Source of the DNA: Selenomonadaceae bacterium UBA2897
Lineage (GTDB): Bacteria; Bacillota; Negativicutes; Selenomonadales; Selenomonadaceae
Assembly (NCBI GenBank): GCA_002350105.1
Contig: DEDT01000003.1
Location: forward strand, 1 to 31,558
Direction: 5' to 3'
Length of the DNA: 31,558 nt
The translations under genes and the position numbers were made by a program. Every line of letters begins with the position of its first letter. Position 1 is the first letter of the stretch. Of the stretch, positions 7,581 to 15,735 are shown in pieces. The notes beneath the pieces were generated by a model. It had not been told where the DNA came from. It saw nothing but the letters and a program-made list of their open reading frames with translations, and did no database searches.

Positions 7581-8864
7581 TCAGAGCGGCGCGAAAAACA
7601 AATAAGCGAGATAAACGAGCGCGGCCAGCCGCTGCGACCACGTCACCCGTGCCTGCTGCCCGCTGAGCAGCTGTCCCACCACCCAGACCAGCAGGCCGGT
7701 GCCGAGCGCCGCCGTTACATTCCATGATAAAGCCAGCAGCAGCGTGATAGCCGCCGTAAGCACCTCCGTCCGCTGCCAGGTTAGCCCCCTGGCCTGCGGC
7801 AGCTCACGCAGGAGCAGGCAGAACCCTGTCCCTACGAGCATCGGCACGGCCATCACGGGAAAGTCTGCCATCCGTTTGACGATGGGCTCGCAGGCGAGCA
7901 AAAGGCCGAGCCAGGCCAGCATCACCAGCGCAATGCGCCTGCTCTGAAGGCGATCCCCCTCCCCTGCCGATATGGCGGAGGATGGCGCGACGGTCACGGG
8001 CAGGCAGCCGAGGAAGGCCGCTCCCACGTTGATGGCGTAGAGCACCGCCAGCGTGCGCCGCTGCGGCATGTCCGGCCAGGCGGCAATCCCCGCACTCCAG
8101 CTATAGCTGCCAAGCACCAGCAGCAGCGCGAGTCCCGTCATGACGGCGAGGCTCATACCGCCATCCGGCAACGGCAGCCATGGATTCAGCATCAGTGCCA
8201 CGCGGTCAAGCCCCTCGGGAAAGAGAAGAGGCGCATCCGGCCACTCCCAGAAGCCCTCCATCAGCGCAAGGCCGCCGGTCACCAGACCGCTCCAGAGCAC
8301 CGCGCCTTGCACGCGGCGCAAATAGAGCACCGCAAGGATGACGAGCCCGCATACCGCTAAGTATGCCATGGGATCATGAAAATCTCCGAGCATCGTCACC
8401 GCCCAGGGCGAATGGATGAGCAGCCTCCCCTGCACGAGCCCGAACAGGAGCAGCATGAGCGCGAGACACACGGGCATGGCCCAGTGCAGCACCGGTGGCA
8501 GCAAGGTCAGCCGCCGGCCCACTGGCAGGCAGCAGAGCAGCAGCCCCACGCCCGCGGCTATGGCCTGCACGCTGAGCACGAACTGCCAGTTCAGTCCGCC
8601 CGCCAGCATGACGAGCCAGACGAGCCAGACCGTAAGGCTCAGCGAAGGCAGCACGAGCAGTGGCCGGCCGAGCCAGGCCATGCAGCCCGTGCCCAGCACC
8701 GCCGTCAGCATCAGCGCCGTATAGGCACCGGGATACGGCATGCCAGCCTGCTGCCACAGCAGCGGTGCCAGCAGGAAAACCGGCAGCATCGCCGCGACGC
8801 TCCACGTGCCTTTCAGCAAAGCTTCACGCCAGCCGGCTGTGAGCAGGCACTTCCCTTTCATCAT
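7581..8864 (-). CDS. Divergent NCS2/AzgA-like membrane permease
   Basis: Polytopic inner-membrane protein of 427 residues, about 12 to 14 hydrophobic segments, very rich in Leu, Ala and Trp. The order of segments and short stretches resemble AzgA-type purine permeases: AGMPYPGAYTALMLTAVLGT near the start, GGLNWQFVLSVQAIAAG, and TVAPSSAISAGEGDRLQSRR at the place of the family's TTYIESAAG region. Conserved substrate residues of characterised AzgA proteins are mostly missing, so the substrate cannot be named. The ATG at 8864 lies eight bases after AGGAG; the ATG at 8870 is only two bases away. It is first in a possible operon with the glucosaminidase gene and divergent from the TVP38 gene. Confidence 0.6.
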   Translation of the reverse strand: MMKGKCLLTAGWREALLKGTWSVAAMLPVFLLAPLLWQQAGMPYPGAYTALMLTAVLGTGCMAWLGRPLLVLPSLSLTVWLVWLVMLAGGLNWQFVLSVQAIAAGVGLLLCCLPVGRRLTLLPPVLHWAMPVCLALMLLLFGLVQGRLLIHSPWAVTMLGDFHDPMAYLAVCGLVILAVLYLRRVQGAVLWSGLVTGGLALMEGFWEWPDAPLLFPEGLDRVALMLNPWLPLPDGGMSLAVMTGLALLLVLGSYSWSAGIAAWPDMPQRRTLAVLYAINVGAAFLGCLPVTVAPSSAISAGEGDRLQSRRIALVMLAWLGLLLACEPIVKRMADFPVMAVPMLVGTGFCLLLRELPQARGLTWQRTEVLTAAITLLLALSWNVTAALGTGLLVWVVGQLLSGQQARVTWSQRLAALVYLAYLFFAPL

Positions 8865-8964
8865 GGACATTGCTCCTAAATACAGACTATCTATTATATT
8901 CTACCACAATCAGCGCCTAAATGACAGGTTTCCCGCGTTTTTCATAGGCATGCCATGGAAAGAA

Positions 8965-8973
8965 TGATATAAT
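8965..8973 (+). promoter_or_regulatory. Extended -10 promoter for the TVP38-phosphatase pair
   Basis: TGATATAAT, an extended -10 element with a consensus TATAAT at 8968-8973, lies about 45 bases ahead of the start codon. No good -35 is present at 17 bases, which is typical of extended -10 promoters. The divergent permease gene starts at 8864. Confidence 0.6.
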
Positions 8974-9018
8974 AGCATCAATTGACAACATCAATATTAC
9001 TTGAGAGGAGCACCTTTC

Positions 9019-9741
9019 TTGCATCTATCTATGCGCATGGTAAAAATCATCGCGGCGCTGGGCGTCGTCGCCGTCGTTGGCATCATCCACCTGATGGACC
9101 CGACGTTCTGGCCGCACCTCGGTGCCTTGCTCGCCCGCGGCGACATTCAGGAGACCGCCGCCTACATCAAGACCTTCGGGCCCTGGGCGGTGGTGTTCGC
9201 CTTCCTGCTGACCCTCTTCGTCAACGCGATCGGCTTCCCGCCCGCCATCATCTTCTCCACAGCCTGCACGCTGATCTTCGGCATCATCCCCGGCATCATC
9301 CTCGCCTGCACGGCGGAGACGGTCGGCGTGACCATCAGCTTCCTGCTGCTGCGCTTCTTCCTGCGCGACGCCGCCGAGAACGTCATCCGCAAGCACAAGA
9401 CGCTGGCCAATATCGATAAATACAGCGGGCAGCGCGGCTTCGTCGTCATGCTCATCGCCCGCATGGTGCCATATTTCCCCTCCATCATGCTGAACGCCCT
9501 CGGCGCACTCTCCGCTATGTCGCTCAGGGACTACGTCGTCGCGTCCTTTATCGGCAAGTTCCCCTCCACGGGCATTGAGGCCATCATCGGCCATGACACC
9601 ATCACGCGGCAGGAGGACCCGACGCGCCTCGTCGTCGTGATCATCGTCGCCATCCTGCTCATCGTCGGCGCCTGGTGGTACGAACGCCGCGCCGCCCACG
9701 CCATGGAGGCTAATGAAGACAAGGAGTCCGAAAATGTGTAA
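9019..9741 (+). CDS. TVP38/TMEM64 (DedA-like, VTT domain) membrane protein
   Basis: Integral membrane protein of 240 residues in the TVP38/TMEM64 family, related to DedA proteins that act as lipid scramblases or flippases. A first helix near residues 7-25 is followed by FGPWAVVFAFLLTLFVNAIG, the re-entrant GFPPAIIFSTACTLIFG, ETVGVTISFLLLRFF, then the family signature RMVPYFPSIMLNALGALS and GKFPSTGIEAIIGHD, and a final C-terminal helix. TTG 9019 is chosen because AGGAG lies nine bases upstream. ATG 9031 is a later in-frame alternative, too far from that site. Its last eight bases overlap the start of the phosphatase gene, so the two are likely translationally coupled. Confidence 0.9.
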   Translation: MHLSMRMVKIIAALGVVAVVGIIHLMDPTFWPHLGALLARGDIQETAAYIKTFGPWAVVFAFLLTLFVNAIGFPPAIIFSTACTLIFGIIPGIILACTAETVGVTISFLLLRFFLRDAAENVIRKHKTLANIDKYSGQRGFVVMLIARMVPYFPSIMLNALGALSAMSLRDYVVASFIGKFPSTGIEAIIGHDTITRQEDPTRLVVVIIVAILLIVGAWWYERRAAHAMEANEDKESENV

Positions 9742-11005
9742 GCCAATCCCTTCCCCATGCTGCAGCCGCCGCCGTTTTCTCGCCTTCTGCGGCACGGCAC
9801 TGGCCTGGCTGGGGCTCGGCCGCTACCTGCCCGCCACGGCCGAGGCTGGGCAAAACAGCTGGCAGTTCCTGCGTCAGATCATCACCCATGACCCTGCCAC
9901 GAGCCGCACCATCATGTGGCAGAGCCATTCGCTGCCGCAGGACACGCACCTCGAGTACCGGCTGCGCGCAGACGCCGCGCCGCAACGCGTGGATGCAGGC
10001 TACGAGTACCTCGCCCTCGACGGCACGGTGACATATACCTTCCACGCGGCCATCACGGGCCTGCAGCCGGGACAGAGCTGCCAGTACCGCATCTGCTGGG
10101 AGCAGCAGGCCGGCACATGGCACACGCTCACCACCCCGGCCCGTGACGCCGCCTGCCATGCCGTGCTCATCAACGACTCGCAATGTGCCGATTACACCGT
10201 CCTCACGCGCAACCTGCGCCGTATCATGGCGCGCCATGCCGATGCCGATTTTCTCGCCGACCTCGGCGACCTCACGGACAACGGCGAATCCGACTGGCAT
10301 TGGCGCAGCTTCTTCGCGTCTGTAGGCGACGCCCTCGTGCAGCGTCCCTTCGTGCCCGTCATGGGCAATCACGAATGCTATGGGCTGAACTGGCAGATGT
10401 GCCTGCCCTCGCGCTACCTCGCCGGCTTCGCGCTGCCCGCCAACGGCAGCCAGCGCTTCCCTGGTTACTACTATGATTTCAACTGGGGGCCCGTTCACTT
10501 CATCGTGCTGAACACGCAGATGCTGGAGCTCAGCGACCTCCGCCCCGGCCTGCTCACGGAGCAGCTCGCCTGGCTGAAACGCGTGCGTGCCCAAAGCCAG
10601 CTCCCGTGGCAGGTCGTGCTCATGCACAAGGACATCATCGCCTACGGCGAGTACCAGCAGGGCACGGGCCTCACGAGCGGCATCAGCGATGTGGGCCACG
10701 CCTTCATGACCGCCTTCGACGCGCTGGGCATCGACCTCGTGCTCACCGGCCACATGCACACCTACCGCAACCGTGGTCACATCTACCAGGGGAAGCACGC
10801 AGACCACGGACCCGTCTACGTGCTCTACGGCCCCAGCGGCGACCAGCACTACGAGGTGCCGGCCAATCCGGACTTCGACGTCGTCTCCTGTCCCCAGCCG
10901 ACGAAAGATAACTACGTCACCCTCAGCGCCACGCCCGCGCAGCTGCAGCTACAGGCGTGGTACGTCGATGGCGGCCACCTCGACACCATTACCCTGCAGA
11001 AATAA
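9734..11005 (+). CDS. Tat-exported metallophosphatase, purple-acid-phosphatase-like
   Basis: Secreted calcineurin-like phosphoesterase of 423 residues. The N-terminus holds a twin-arginine signal, SRRRFLAFCGTALAWLGLG, with probable cleavage after ATAEA. Residues ~35-135 form a fibronectin-III-like domain as in purple acid phosphatases (DPATSRTIMWQSH, YTFHAAITGLQPG). The catalytic domain follows: the first metal motif is degenerate (INDSQCADY instead of D-x-H), then LADLGDLTDNG, VMGNHECYG, VLMHKDI and LTGHMHTYRN. Tat export fits a protein that folds with its metals before secretion. ATG 9734 has AAGGAG eight bases upstream and overlaps the stop of the TVP38 gene. The natural substrate is unknown; the neighbour suggests a membrane-linked phosphate compound, which is inference. 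Confidence 0.9.
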   Translation: MCKPIPSPCCSRRRFLAFCGTALAWLGLGRYLPATAEAGQNSWQFLRQIITHDPATSRTIMWQSHSLPQDTHLEYRLRADAAPQRVDAGYEYLALDGTVTYTFHAAITGLQPGQSCQYRICWEQQAGTWHTLTTPARDAACHAVLINDSQCADYTVLTRNLRRIMARHADADFLADLGDLTDNGESDWHWRSFFASVGDALVQRPFVPVMGNHECYGLNWQMCLPSRYLAGFALPANGSQRFPGYYYDFNWGPVHFIVLNTQMLELSDLRPGLLTEQLAWLKRVRAQSQLPWQVVLMHKDIIAYGEYQQGTGLTSGISDVGHAFMTAFDALGIDLVLTGHMHTYRNRGHIYQGKHADHGPVYVLYGPSGDQHYEVPANPDFDVVSCPQPTKDNYVTLSATPAQLQLQAWYVDGGHLDTITLQK

Positions 11006-11051
11006 AAGAAGCGTTTGCATCCGCCCGCGAAGGCAATGCAAACGCTTTTCT
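11005..11051. terminator. Bidirectional terminator between phosphatase and corA
   Basis: A perfect 12-base-pair stem, AAGCGTTTGCAT (11009-11020) with ATGCAAACGCTT (11036-11047), has a 15-base loop. It is flanked by AAAAG on the left and TTTTC on the right, so it can end transcripts from both convergent genes. Confidence 0.9.
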
Positions 11052-11062
11052 TATACTTTGCT

Positions 11063-12016
11063 TTAGAACATATCACGATGATAGAGCACATAGGCACTCG
11101 CACCGGCGATGGAGCCGGCCATGAGCGTCACGTAGAAGAAGCCGTATGGGTTGTCCGCCAGCGGCACCGGCACGTTCATGCCAAAAAAGCTCGAGATCAC
11201 CGTCGGGATGGCCAGGATAATCGTCATCGCGGCCAGGAATTTCATCACGAGGTTCTGGTTGTTGGAAATAATCGAGGAAAAGGTATCGGCGAGACGCGCG
11301 AGGATCTTCGCATACATCTCCACCATTTCCTTGGCCTGCTTGTTCTCGATGATGACATCTTCCAGCAGGTCCTCGTCCTCCTCATAGGCCTTGAGGAACG
11401 GCGTGATATTCGTGTTCTTGCGCATGCGCAGCAGTTTATCCAGCACGGCACCGTTTGAGCGGATGGCCGCGTTGAAGTACGTCAGGCCCTTCTGCAGCGA
11501 CAGCAGGCGCAGGATTTCGCTGTTGTTCATGTCATGGCGCAGGCGCTCCTCAATCTCATCGGAGATCTTTTGGATCTGACGCAGATAGCGCAGGAAATAC
11601 GTGGCCGACTTGTACAGGATCTGGAACAGGAAACGCGTCTTTTTATAGGTGCGGAACAAGCGCGCCGTGCGCTCATTGAACTCCGCCACCACCGGCGTCT
11701 CCTCCAGGCAGACCGTGATGATATAGTCTTCCGTGACGATGATGGCCAGCGGGATCGTGTCATAGTCGTCCTTACCGCGGCATACCGGCACATTGGTCAG
11801 GACCATGACCGAGTCGTCCTCGACGTCGGTATGGGAGCGCTCCTCATCATCAAGGGCGGAGCGCAGGAAATCCGGCTCGACTTCCGTGAGATTGCTGACC
11901 ACTTTCAGCTCGTAGGGTGTCGGATCGATGATGTTGATCCAGGCACCCTTCTCCAGCGTCTTCAGGGACAGTTCCACCAGCGGGCCGCTCTCCAGAGATT
12001 TATAGATTTGCAGCAT
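11063..12016 (-). CDS. corA: CorA family divalent cation (magnesium) transporter
   Basis: Inner-membrane channel of the CorA/Mrs2/Alr1 family, normally importing Mg2+ as a pentamer. The 317-residue protein has the cytoplasmic funnel (WINIIDPTPYEL near residue 27, then a long helical arm ERLRHDMNNSEILRLLSLQK) and two C-terminal membrane helices. The signature FGMNVP (the GMN loop) follows the first helix, MTIILAIPTVISSF. The charged tail HRDMF is as in relatives. ATG 12016 has GAGGAG six bases upstream; a longer reading from 12079 would translate the structured leader and is rejected. It is transcribed alone from the promoter at 12256-12284 and ends at the terminator near 11030. Confidence 0.94.
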   Translation of the reverse strand: MLQIYKSLESGPLVELSLKTLEKGAWINIIDPTPYELKVVSNLTEVEPDFLRSALDDEERSHTDVEDDSVMVLTNVPVCRGKDDYDTIPLAIIVTEDYIITVCLEETPVVAEFNERTARLFRTYKKTRFLFQILYKSATYFLRYLRQIQKISDEIEERLRHDMNNSEILRLLSLQKGLTYFNAAIRSNGAVLDKLLRMRKNTNITPFLKAYEEDEDLLEDVIIENKQAKEMVEMYAKILARLADTFSSIISNNQNLVMKFLAAMTIILAIPTVISSFFGMNVPVPLADNPYGFFYVTLMAGSIAGASAYVLYHRDMF

Positions 12017-12249
12017 GATATTCTCCTCTCCAGGGAGAAGAGCCCTGCCACAGGGCGCAGCCAGGCAGGCAGACGTCACCTGCGGGCATCTGCCAAAGGC
12101 TGCGAGGATAAGGGCACAGGCTCTCCGTATACAGTTGTACTACTATGCGCGGAGTCCGCTGAACTAGGGTGATCGTCCATTATCCTCACCAGCCTTTCCG
12201 ACTATGCCGCTATCTCTCGGCATGTCATACCTATCGGCGCTTTGCACCG
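12017..12249 (-). promoter_or_regulatory. Long structured 5' leader of corA, possible riboswitch-like RNA
   Basis: About 230 untranslated bases separate the corA promoter from its start codon. On the minus strand they can fold as follows. A hairpin ATGCCG/CGGCAT lies at 12204-12223. A long-range stem joins 12180-12196 to 12096-12111 (GAGGATAA/TTATCCTC plus AAGGCT/AGCCTT) and encloses a CTCCG/CGGAG hairpin (12123-12154). A GGCAGA/TCTGCC hairpin lies at 12068-12094 and GCCCTG/CAGGGC at 12042-12056. A final stem TTCTCC/GGAGAA (12021-12039) covers the corA ribosome site. The sequence does not match the M-box core that I remember (GGTGAGGCTCC, GACGCCAATGGGT). Regulation of translation by sequestering the ribosome site is inference. 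Confidence 0.5.
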
Positions 12250-12255
12250 CATTTC

Positions 12256-12284
12256 ATTTTACTACCACCCGGCAGGAATGTCCA
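12256..12284 (-). promoter_or_regulatory. corA promoter
   Basis: Minus strand: -35 TGGACA (12279-12284), 17-base spacer and -10 TAAAAT (12256-12261), each one mismatch from consensus. It lies just downstream of the terminator of the preceding ATPase gene. Confidence 0.7.
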
Positions 12285-12297
12285 TACACGCAAATGT

Positions 12298-12326
12298 AAA
12301 AAATAACCCACGTCTGGTGACGCAGG
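12298..12326 (-). terminator. Terminator of the AAA-ATPase gene
   Basis: An eight-pair stem including two G-T pairs (CCTGCGTC/GACGTGGG, loop ACCA) is followed on the minus strand by TTATTTTTT, 78 bases after the ATPase stop codon. Confidence 0.75.
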
Positions 12327-12403
12327 CTATAGTCATATCCGTGTGAAATTATACACCATCCCGGGGAGCTCAGAGATAAGTTACCAACTCATCCTTTCTT
12401 CCA

Positions 12404-14068
12404 TCAACCCATCTTGATCAAGACGTGCTTCTTGCAAAAAGCTATGCCATAGCACCAAATATTGGATACATCTGCCGCCTGGAGTTCGGTGATATAGGCT
12501 TTCTTCTCGATCTGCTGGCAGGCTTCGTCTGCAGCTTTTTCGAGGTCTTCCTCATCCTGCACAGCCTTAAACTCCATAATGACTCCCGGCAGTTCTTTCT
12601 TCTTGGGCAGCATCGCGAGATCGAAACGGCCGTAGCCACTCTCACGGTTGGAGACAACGCGGTAGTCGTTCTCGTAAAAAAGCGTACAGCCAAGCATGAG
12701 ACCGTGGTAGAAACTCTCAGGATGCGCCGCGTCATGAGAGCTCACGGCGCGCTTCAGGACGCCCTGCAGAATGCGCTGGAAATCCTCCACATGTCCCTGC
12801 TGGAGCGCGAGGCCCATCTTGTAGAAGGAGACCATACCATAGCTACGGTCGACACGACGCATGATCTCTGACTGAAACAAGCTGCGAATCTCCAGATTCG
12901 GGATAGCCAGTTCATACATGCGCATATCGCCAAACTTCATGCTTCCCACAGCTTTCAGATAGCCGGTCTGCAGGAGCATAGTGTAGAGGTCGCTGCTGTT
13001 CTCCCCGATAGTACTGTAAATCACGCCCTCCCGAAGGACCGCCTGTATCGTCCCTCCCGTCAGTAAAGTCTGCAGTTCTTCCCAGCGTCCCTCATCCGCC
13101 TGCGACAGCAAGGTATGAACAATATCATTACCTGAGGTGTTAACCCAATAGGCTTCCGCCTCTCCATGCTGCTTGAAATAATTGTTGACCGACCAGGGAT
13201 TAAAGATTTCTGTACCTTGGAAATTGTAACCATCATACCATTGGGTAAGTTCAGGAAGCTTATTCTCCATTTCCAAATCCTGAGCGATTTTTTCGACTTC
13301 CGCTTTTGTATAGCCGCAAGCATCGGCAAAACCGCCGCGAAAGACTGTCGATACCTCAAGATTGTTCAACCCACTGAAAATGCTCTCCTTCGCGATGCGC
13401 AGCACCCCCGTGAGGATGGCGAAGTCGAGCGCAGGATTTGACTTCAGTGCCGCGGCAAAGAAACCGCGGAAAAAGTCAATGGCCTCATCATAATACTGAT
13501 GTGACCACGCCGACTGCAGTGGGGCGTCATACTCATCGATGAGCAGTACCGCATCGCGCCCATAATGATCGTGGAGCATTTTGCAAAAGAGTGCAAGTGC
13601 CCGCCGCATGAGGCCGAGATCGCCCTCCCGATTCCGCAGCAGTTCAAAATCCGCCTTATCCTTCTGCTCCACCCGGTCGCTGGCCAGTAAATACCGCAAA
13701 GGACGGCACACATCCTGCAAGCCAAAAGCAATGAATTCCTGCATGGATTCCCAAGTATTCGACTCCCAATCCCTGAGCGTCAGGAATATCACCGGTCGCG
13801 TCCCCTGCTCAGCCATCGCCACGGGATCATCCATGACTTTCAACCCCGCAAAGAGCTGCCGATGTTCCTCTGCGCCCTCGATATCGAGAAACTGCTGCGT
13901 CATTGACAGCAGCAGCGTCTTGCCAAAGCGGCGCGGCCGCGTAATGAGCGTCACATCAGCATGTCCACGAAAAAATTGGCTGAGGAATGTCGTCTTGTCG
14001 ACAAAATAATAATGGTTTCGCCGAAGCTTGGCAAAGAACTCCGTACCAATAGGCATAACCATGTCCAT
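12404..14068 (-). CDS. AAA-ATPase-like / PD-(D/E)XK nuclease domain protein
   Basis: Two-domain protein of the AAA-ATPase_like plus C-terminal PDDEXK_9-type family, common as multi-copy accessory genes in Firmicutes and Bacteroidetes; its cellular role is not established. The 554 residues start MDMVMPIGTEFFAKLRRNHY, a family opening. Walker A is RPRRFGKT (44-51) and Walker B VLLIDEYDAP (about 174-183), followed by FAILTGVLRIAKESIFSGLNN. The C-terminal nuclease-like core is GYGRFDLAMLP ... VIMEFKAV, giving D and E-x-K. ATG 14068 is preceded by AGGTGG; the open frame extends much further upstream without family sequence. It lies at the end of the galU-DUF445 gene run but may be an independent insertion. 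Confidence 0.88.
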   Translation of the reverse strand: MDMVMPIGTEFFAKLRRNHYYFVDKTTFLSQFFRGHADVTLITRPRRFGKTLLLSMTQQFLDIEGAEEHRQLFAGLKVMDDPVAMAEQGTRPVIFLTLRDWESNTWESMQEFIAFGLQDVCRPLRYLLASDRVEQKDKADFELLRNREGDLGLMRRALALFCKMLHDHYGRDAVLLIDEYDAPLQSAWSHQYYDEAIDFFRGFFAAALKSNPALDFAILTGVLRIAKESIFSGLNNLEVSTVFRGGFADACGYTKAEVEKIAQDLEMENKLPELTQWYDGYNFQGTEIFNPWSVNNYFKQHGEAEAYWVNTSGNDIVHTLLSQADEGRWEELQTLLTGGTIQAVLREGVIYSTIGENSSDLYTMLLQTGYLKAVGSMKFGDMRMYELAIPNLEIRSLFQSEIMRRVDRSYGMVSFYKMGLALQQGHVEDFQRILQGVLKRAVSSHDAAHPESFYHGLMLGCTLFYENDYRVVSNRESGYGRFDLAMLPKKKELPGVIMEFKAVQDEEDLEKAADEACQQIEKKAYITELQAADVSNIWCYGIAFCKKHVLIKMG

Positions 14069-14114
14069 ATGATTCCACCTGCCTTCACGCAATACGCTTT
14101 TTGCCCACTTACTT

Positions 14115-14387
14115 TTATGACTCGTTATGCCTGCTTTCTTTCTTCTGCTCGCTCTTCTTTTCGGCGGCGACCATGCGCTGCAGCTGGCGCGCGCAGAAGA
14201 TGCCGCCGCCGATACCAGCAACGAGCAGACCGCCCCCCAGCAGTACATGCTCCGTCCTGGCGCAGAGATAAGCACCGCCGGCCGCGGCACAGAGGAAAAA
14301 CACCGTATTCCATGCCTGAATGAACTGATTATACATATGTGAGAAACGCGGGCTTTTCGCCTTCATCGGGTCTAATTTCAGTTTCAT
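14115..14387 (-). CDS. Small two-helix membrane protein, function unknown
   Basis: A 90-residue protein with two hydrophobic stretches, TVFFLCAAAGGAYLCA and VLLGGGLLVAGIGGGIFCA, and a charged, lysine-rich C-terminal tail (AAEKKSEQKKESRH). I do not recognise the family. GGAAGGAAAG lies just before the ATG at 14387, so translation is well supported. It sits 40 bases after the second DUF445 gene on the same strand and probably shares its transcript. Its base use matches its neighbours. Confidence 0.7.
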   Translation of the reverse strand: MKLKLDPMKAKSPRFSHMYNQFIQAWNTVFFLCAAAGGAYLCARTEHVLLGGGLLVAGIGGGIFCARQLQRMVAAEKKSEQKKESRHNES

Positions 14388-14427
14388 AGTCTTTCCTTCC
14401 CCAGATCTCAGATTCTCTATTCTTCAC

Positions 14428-15735
14428 TCAATAAAGTTGCGCGAAATGCAACACCATAAAGAGCAGCAGGCCGATGAGCGCACCGACGATGGAGCCGTTC
14501 ATGCGGATCCACAGCAAATCTGGCTCTACCTTGTCGTAAACGAGATGATTAAGCTGCTCATCCGTGAGGCGGCCCAGCACATGCTCGACGATGGGGCCGA
14601 TGAGCGACTGCGCATGCAAGGCACTGCGGGCAATCACATCGTAGAGGAAATGCTCCAGCATGCGGCGCAGCCGCTCGTCCGTCTGCACGAGGGTCAGCGT
14701 ACGTTCGTACTCCTGTTCCAGCAGTTTCTGCAGGCGCGAATGCAGCTGGGGCAGATGCTCCGCCACCGGATCGACGGCGCGCGCCTGATCGGCGGCGAAA
14801 TGCTGCCGCACCCGGGTCAGTGTCTCGCCGATGACCTGTTCAAAGGGGACATCGGCGAGCAGGCTGTCCTTTAACTCACGCAACAGCTGACGGAACTCCG
14901 GCTCCGCCGCCAGCACGCCCGCTTTTTCGTAAAAGAGGTCCAGCAGTTCACGCTGCTGCTCACTGTCCTCATCGCCCAATTCATCGAGCAGACTCAGCAG
15001 CTGGCGTTGCATGAGCGTCGCCGCCTCCTCGTAGTCGATGGCGCCGGCCGCCTCGGCCAGCCCGGCGAAGAACTGCGCCCAGCCGCCCTGCGTCTGCTCA
15101 CGGCCATAGTCCTCCAGCATTTGCTGGATGCCCTGGTGCACCTCCTCCGAGGCCGCCAGCGGCCGCAGATACTGCGTGCTGTAGGCCAGGAGCTCCTTGT
15201 CGCGGCCGCTCTCATGCAGCCAACGCCCCAGCGCCGCGAGGAACGCCACAGGCTGCACCTGCGTCAGCGTCTGCCTTACCTGCTGCGCGAGGAACGCCGC
15301 CTGTTTCAGGCTGTCCTGCCGCAGGATGAGATCGCGCGCATAGTGTTGCAAGCGGCGCGTGACCTGTGCCTCCGTCTCCGGCTGCTGCAGCCAGCCCAGC
15401 AACATGGGCATGAGGTGCAGTTTCTCCAGATGATGAAAAATCTTGCGCCGCGAGAAGAACTCCTGCTTAATCATCTGCTCCGAGGCGCGGATAAAGGAAT
15501 CGCGCCGCCGCGGCAGAATCGCCGTGTGATAAGGGAAGCCCAGCGGCTTGCGAAAGAGCGCCGTGACGGCGAACCAGTCCGCGATGCCACCGACGAGTGC
15601 CGCCTCCGCACAGAACAGGAACCCCTCCCCCACAACGCGTCCCGGATATTGCAGATGCACGCAAAGTGCCAGCAGGAACACGGCCAACGCCAGGAGCAGG
15701 GTCTTATCCGCCTGATTCCAGTTTTGCCAGATCAC
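14428..15735 (-). CDS. DUF445 family membrane protein (second of a pair)
   Basis: Membrane-anchored DUF445 protein of 435 residues (YheB/YjiN-like). N-terminal helix KTLLLALAVFLLALCVHL and the family motif GGIADWFAVTALFRKPLGFPYH with HTAILPRRRDSF after it are present. A long, mostly helical middle follows, then RMNGSIVGALIGLLLFMVLHF as the C-terminal helix. The GTG at 15735 overlaps the stop of the upstream gene (GTGA) and has AGAAAGG ten bases ahead; a GTG at 15744 is also in frame. It is paralogous to the gene before it, with the same ends but a different helical middle. The function of DUF445 proteins is not firmly known. Confidence 0.88.
   Translation of the reverse strand: MIWQNWNQADKTLLLALAVFLLALCVHLQYPGRVVGEGFLFCAEAALVGGIADWFAVTALFRKPLGFPYHTAILPRRRDSFIRASEQMIKQEFFSRRKIFHHLEKLHLMPMLLGWLQQPETEAQVTRRLQHYARDLILRQDSLKQAAFLAQQVRQTLTQVQPVAFLAALGRWLHESGRDKELLAYSTQYLRPLAASEEVHQGIQQMLEDYGREQTQGGWAQFFAGLAEAAGAIDYEEAATLMQRQLLSLLDELGDEDSEQQRELLDLFYEKAGVLAAEPEFRQLLRELKDSLLADVPFEQVIGETLTRVRQHFAADQARAVDPVAEHLPQLHSRLQKLLEQEYERTLTLVQTDERLRRMLEHFLYDVIARSALHAQSLIGPIVEHVLGRLTDEQLNHLVYDKVEPDLLWIRMNGSIVGALIGLLLFMVLHFAQLY

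Noticed and set aside
12017..12249. M-box magnesium riboswitch upstream of corA
   Set aside because: The conserved core sequences of the M-box are not present; reported only as an unassigned structured leader.
12348..12353. TATAAT as the corA promoter
   Set aside because: It lies upstream of the terminator at 12298-12326 and has no good -35; the TGGACA/TAAAAT pair downstream of that terminator fits better.
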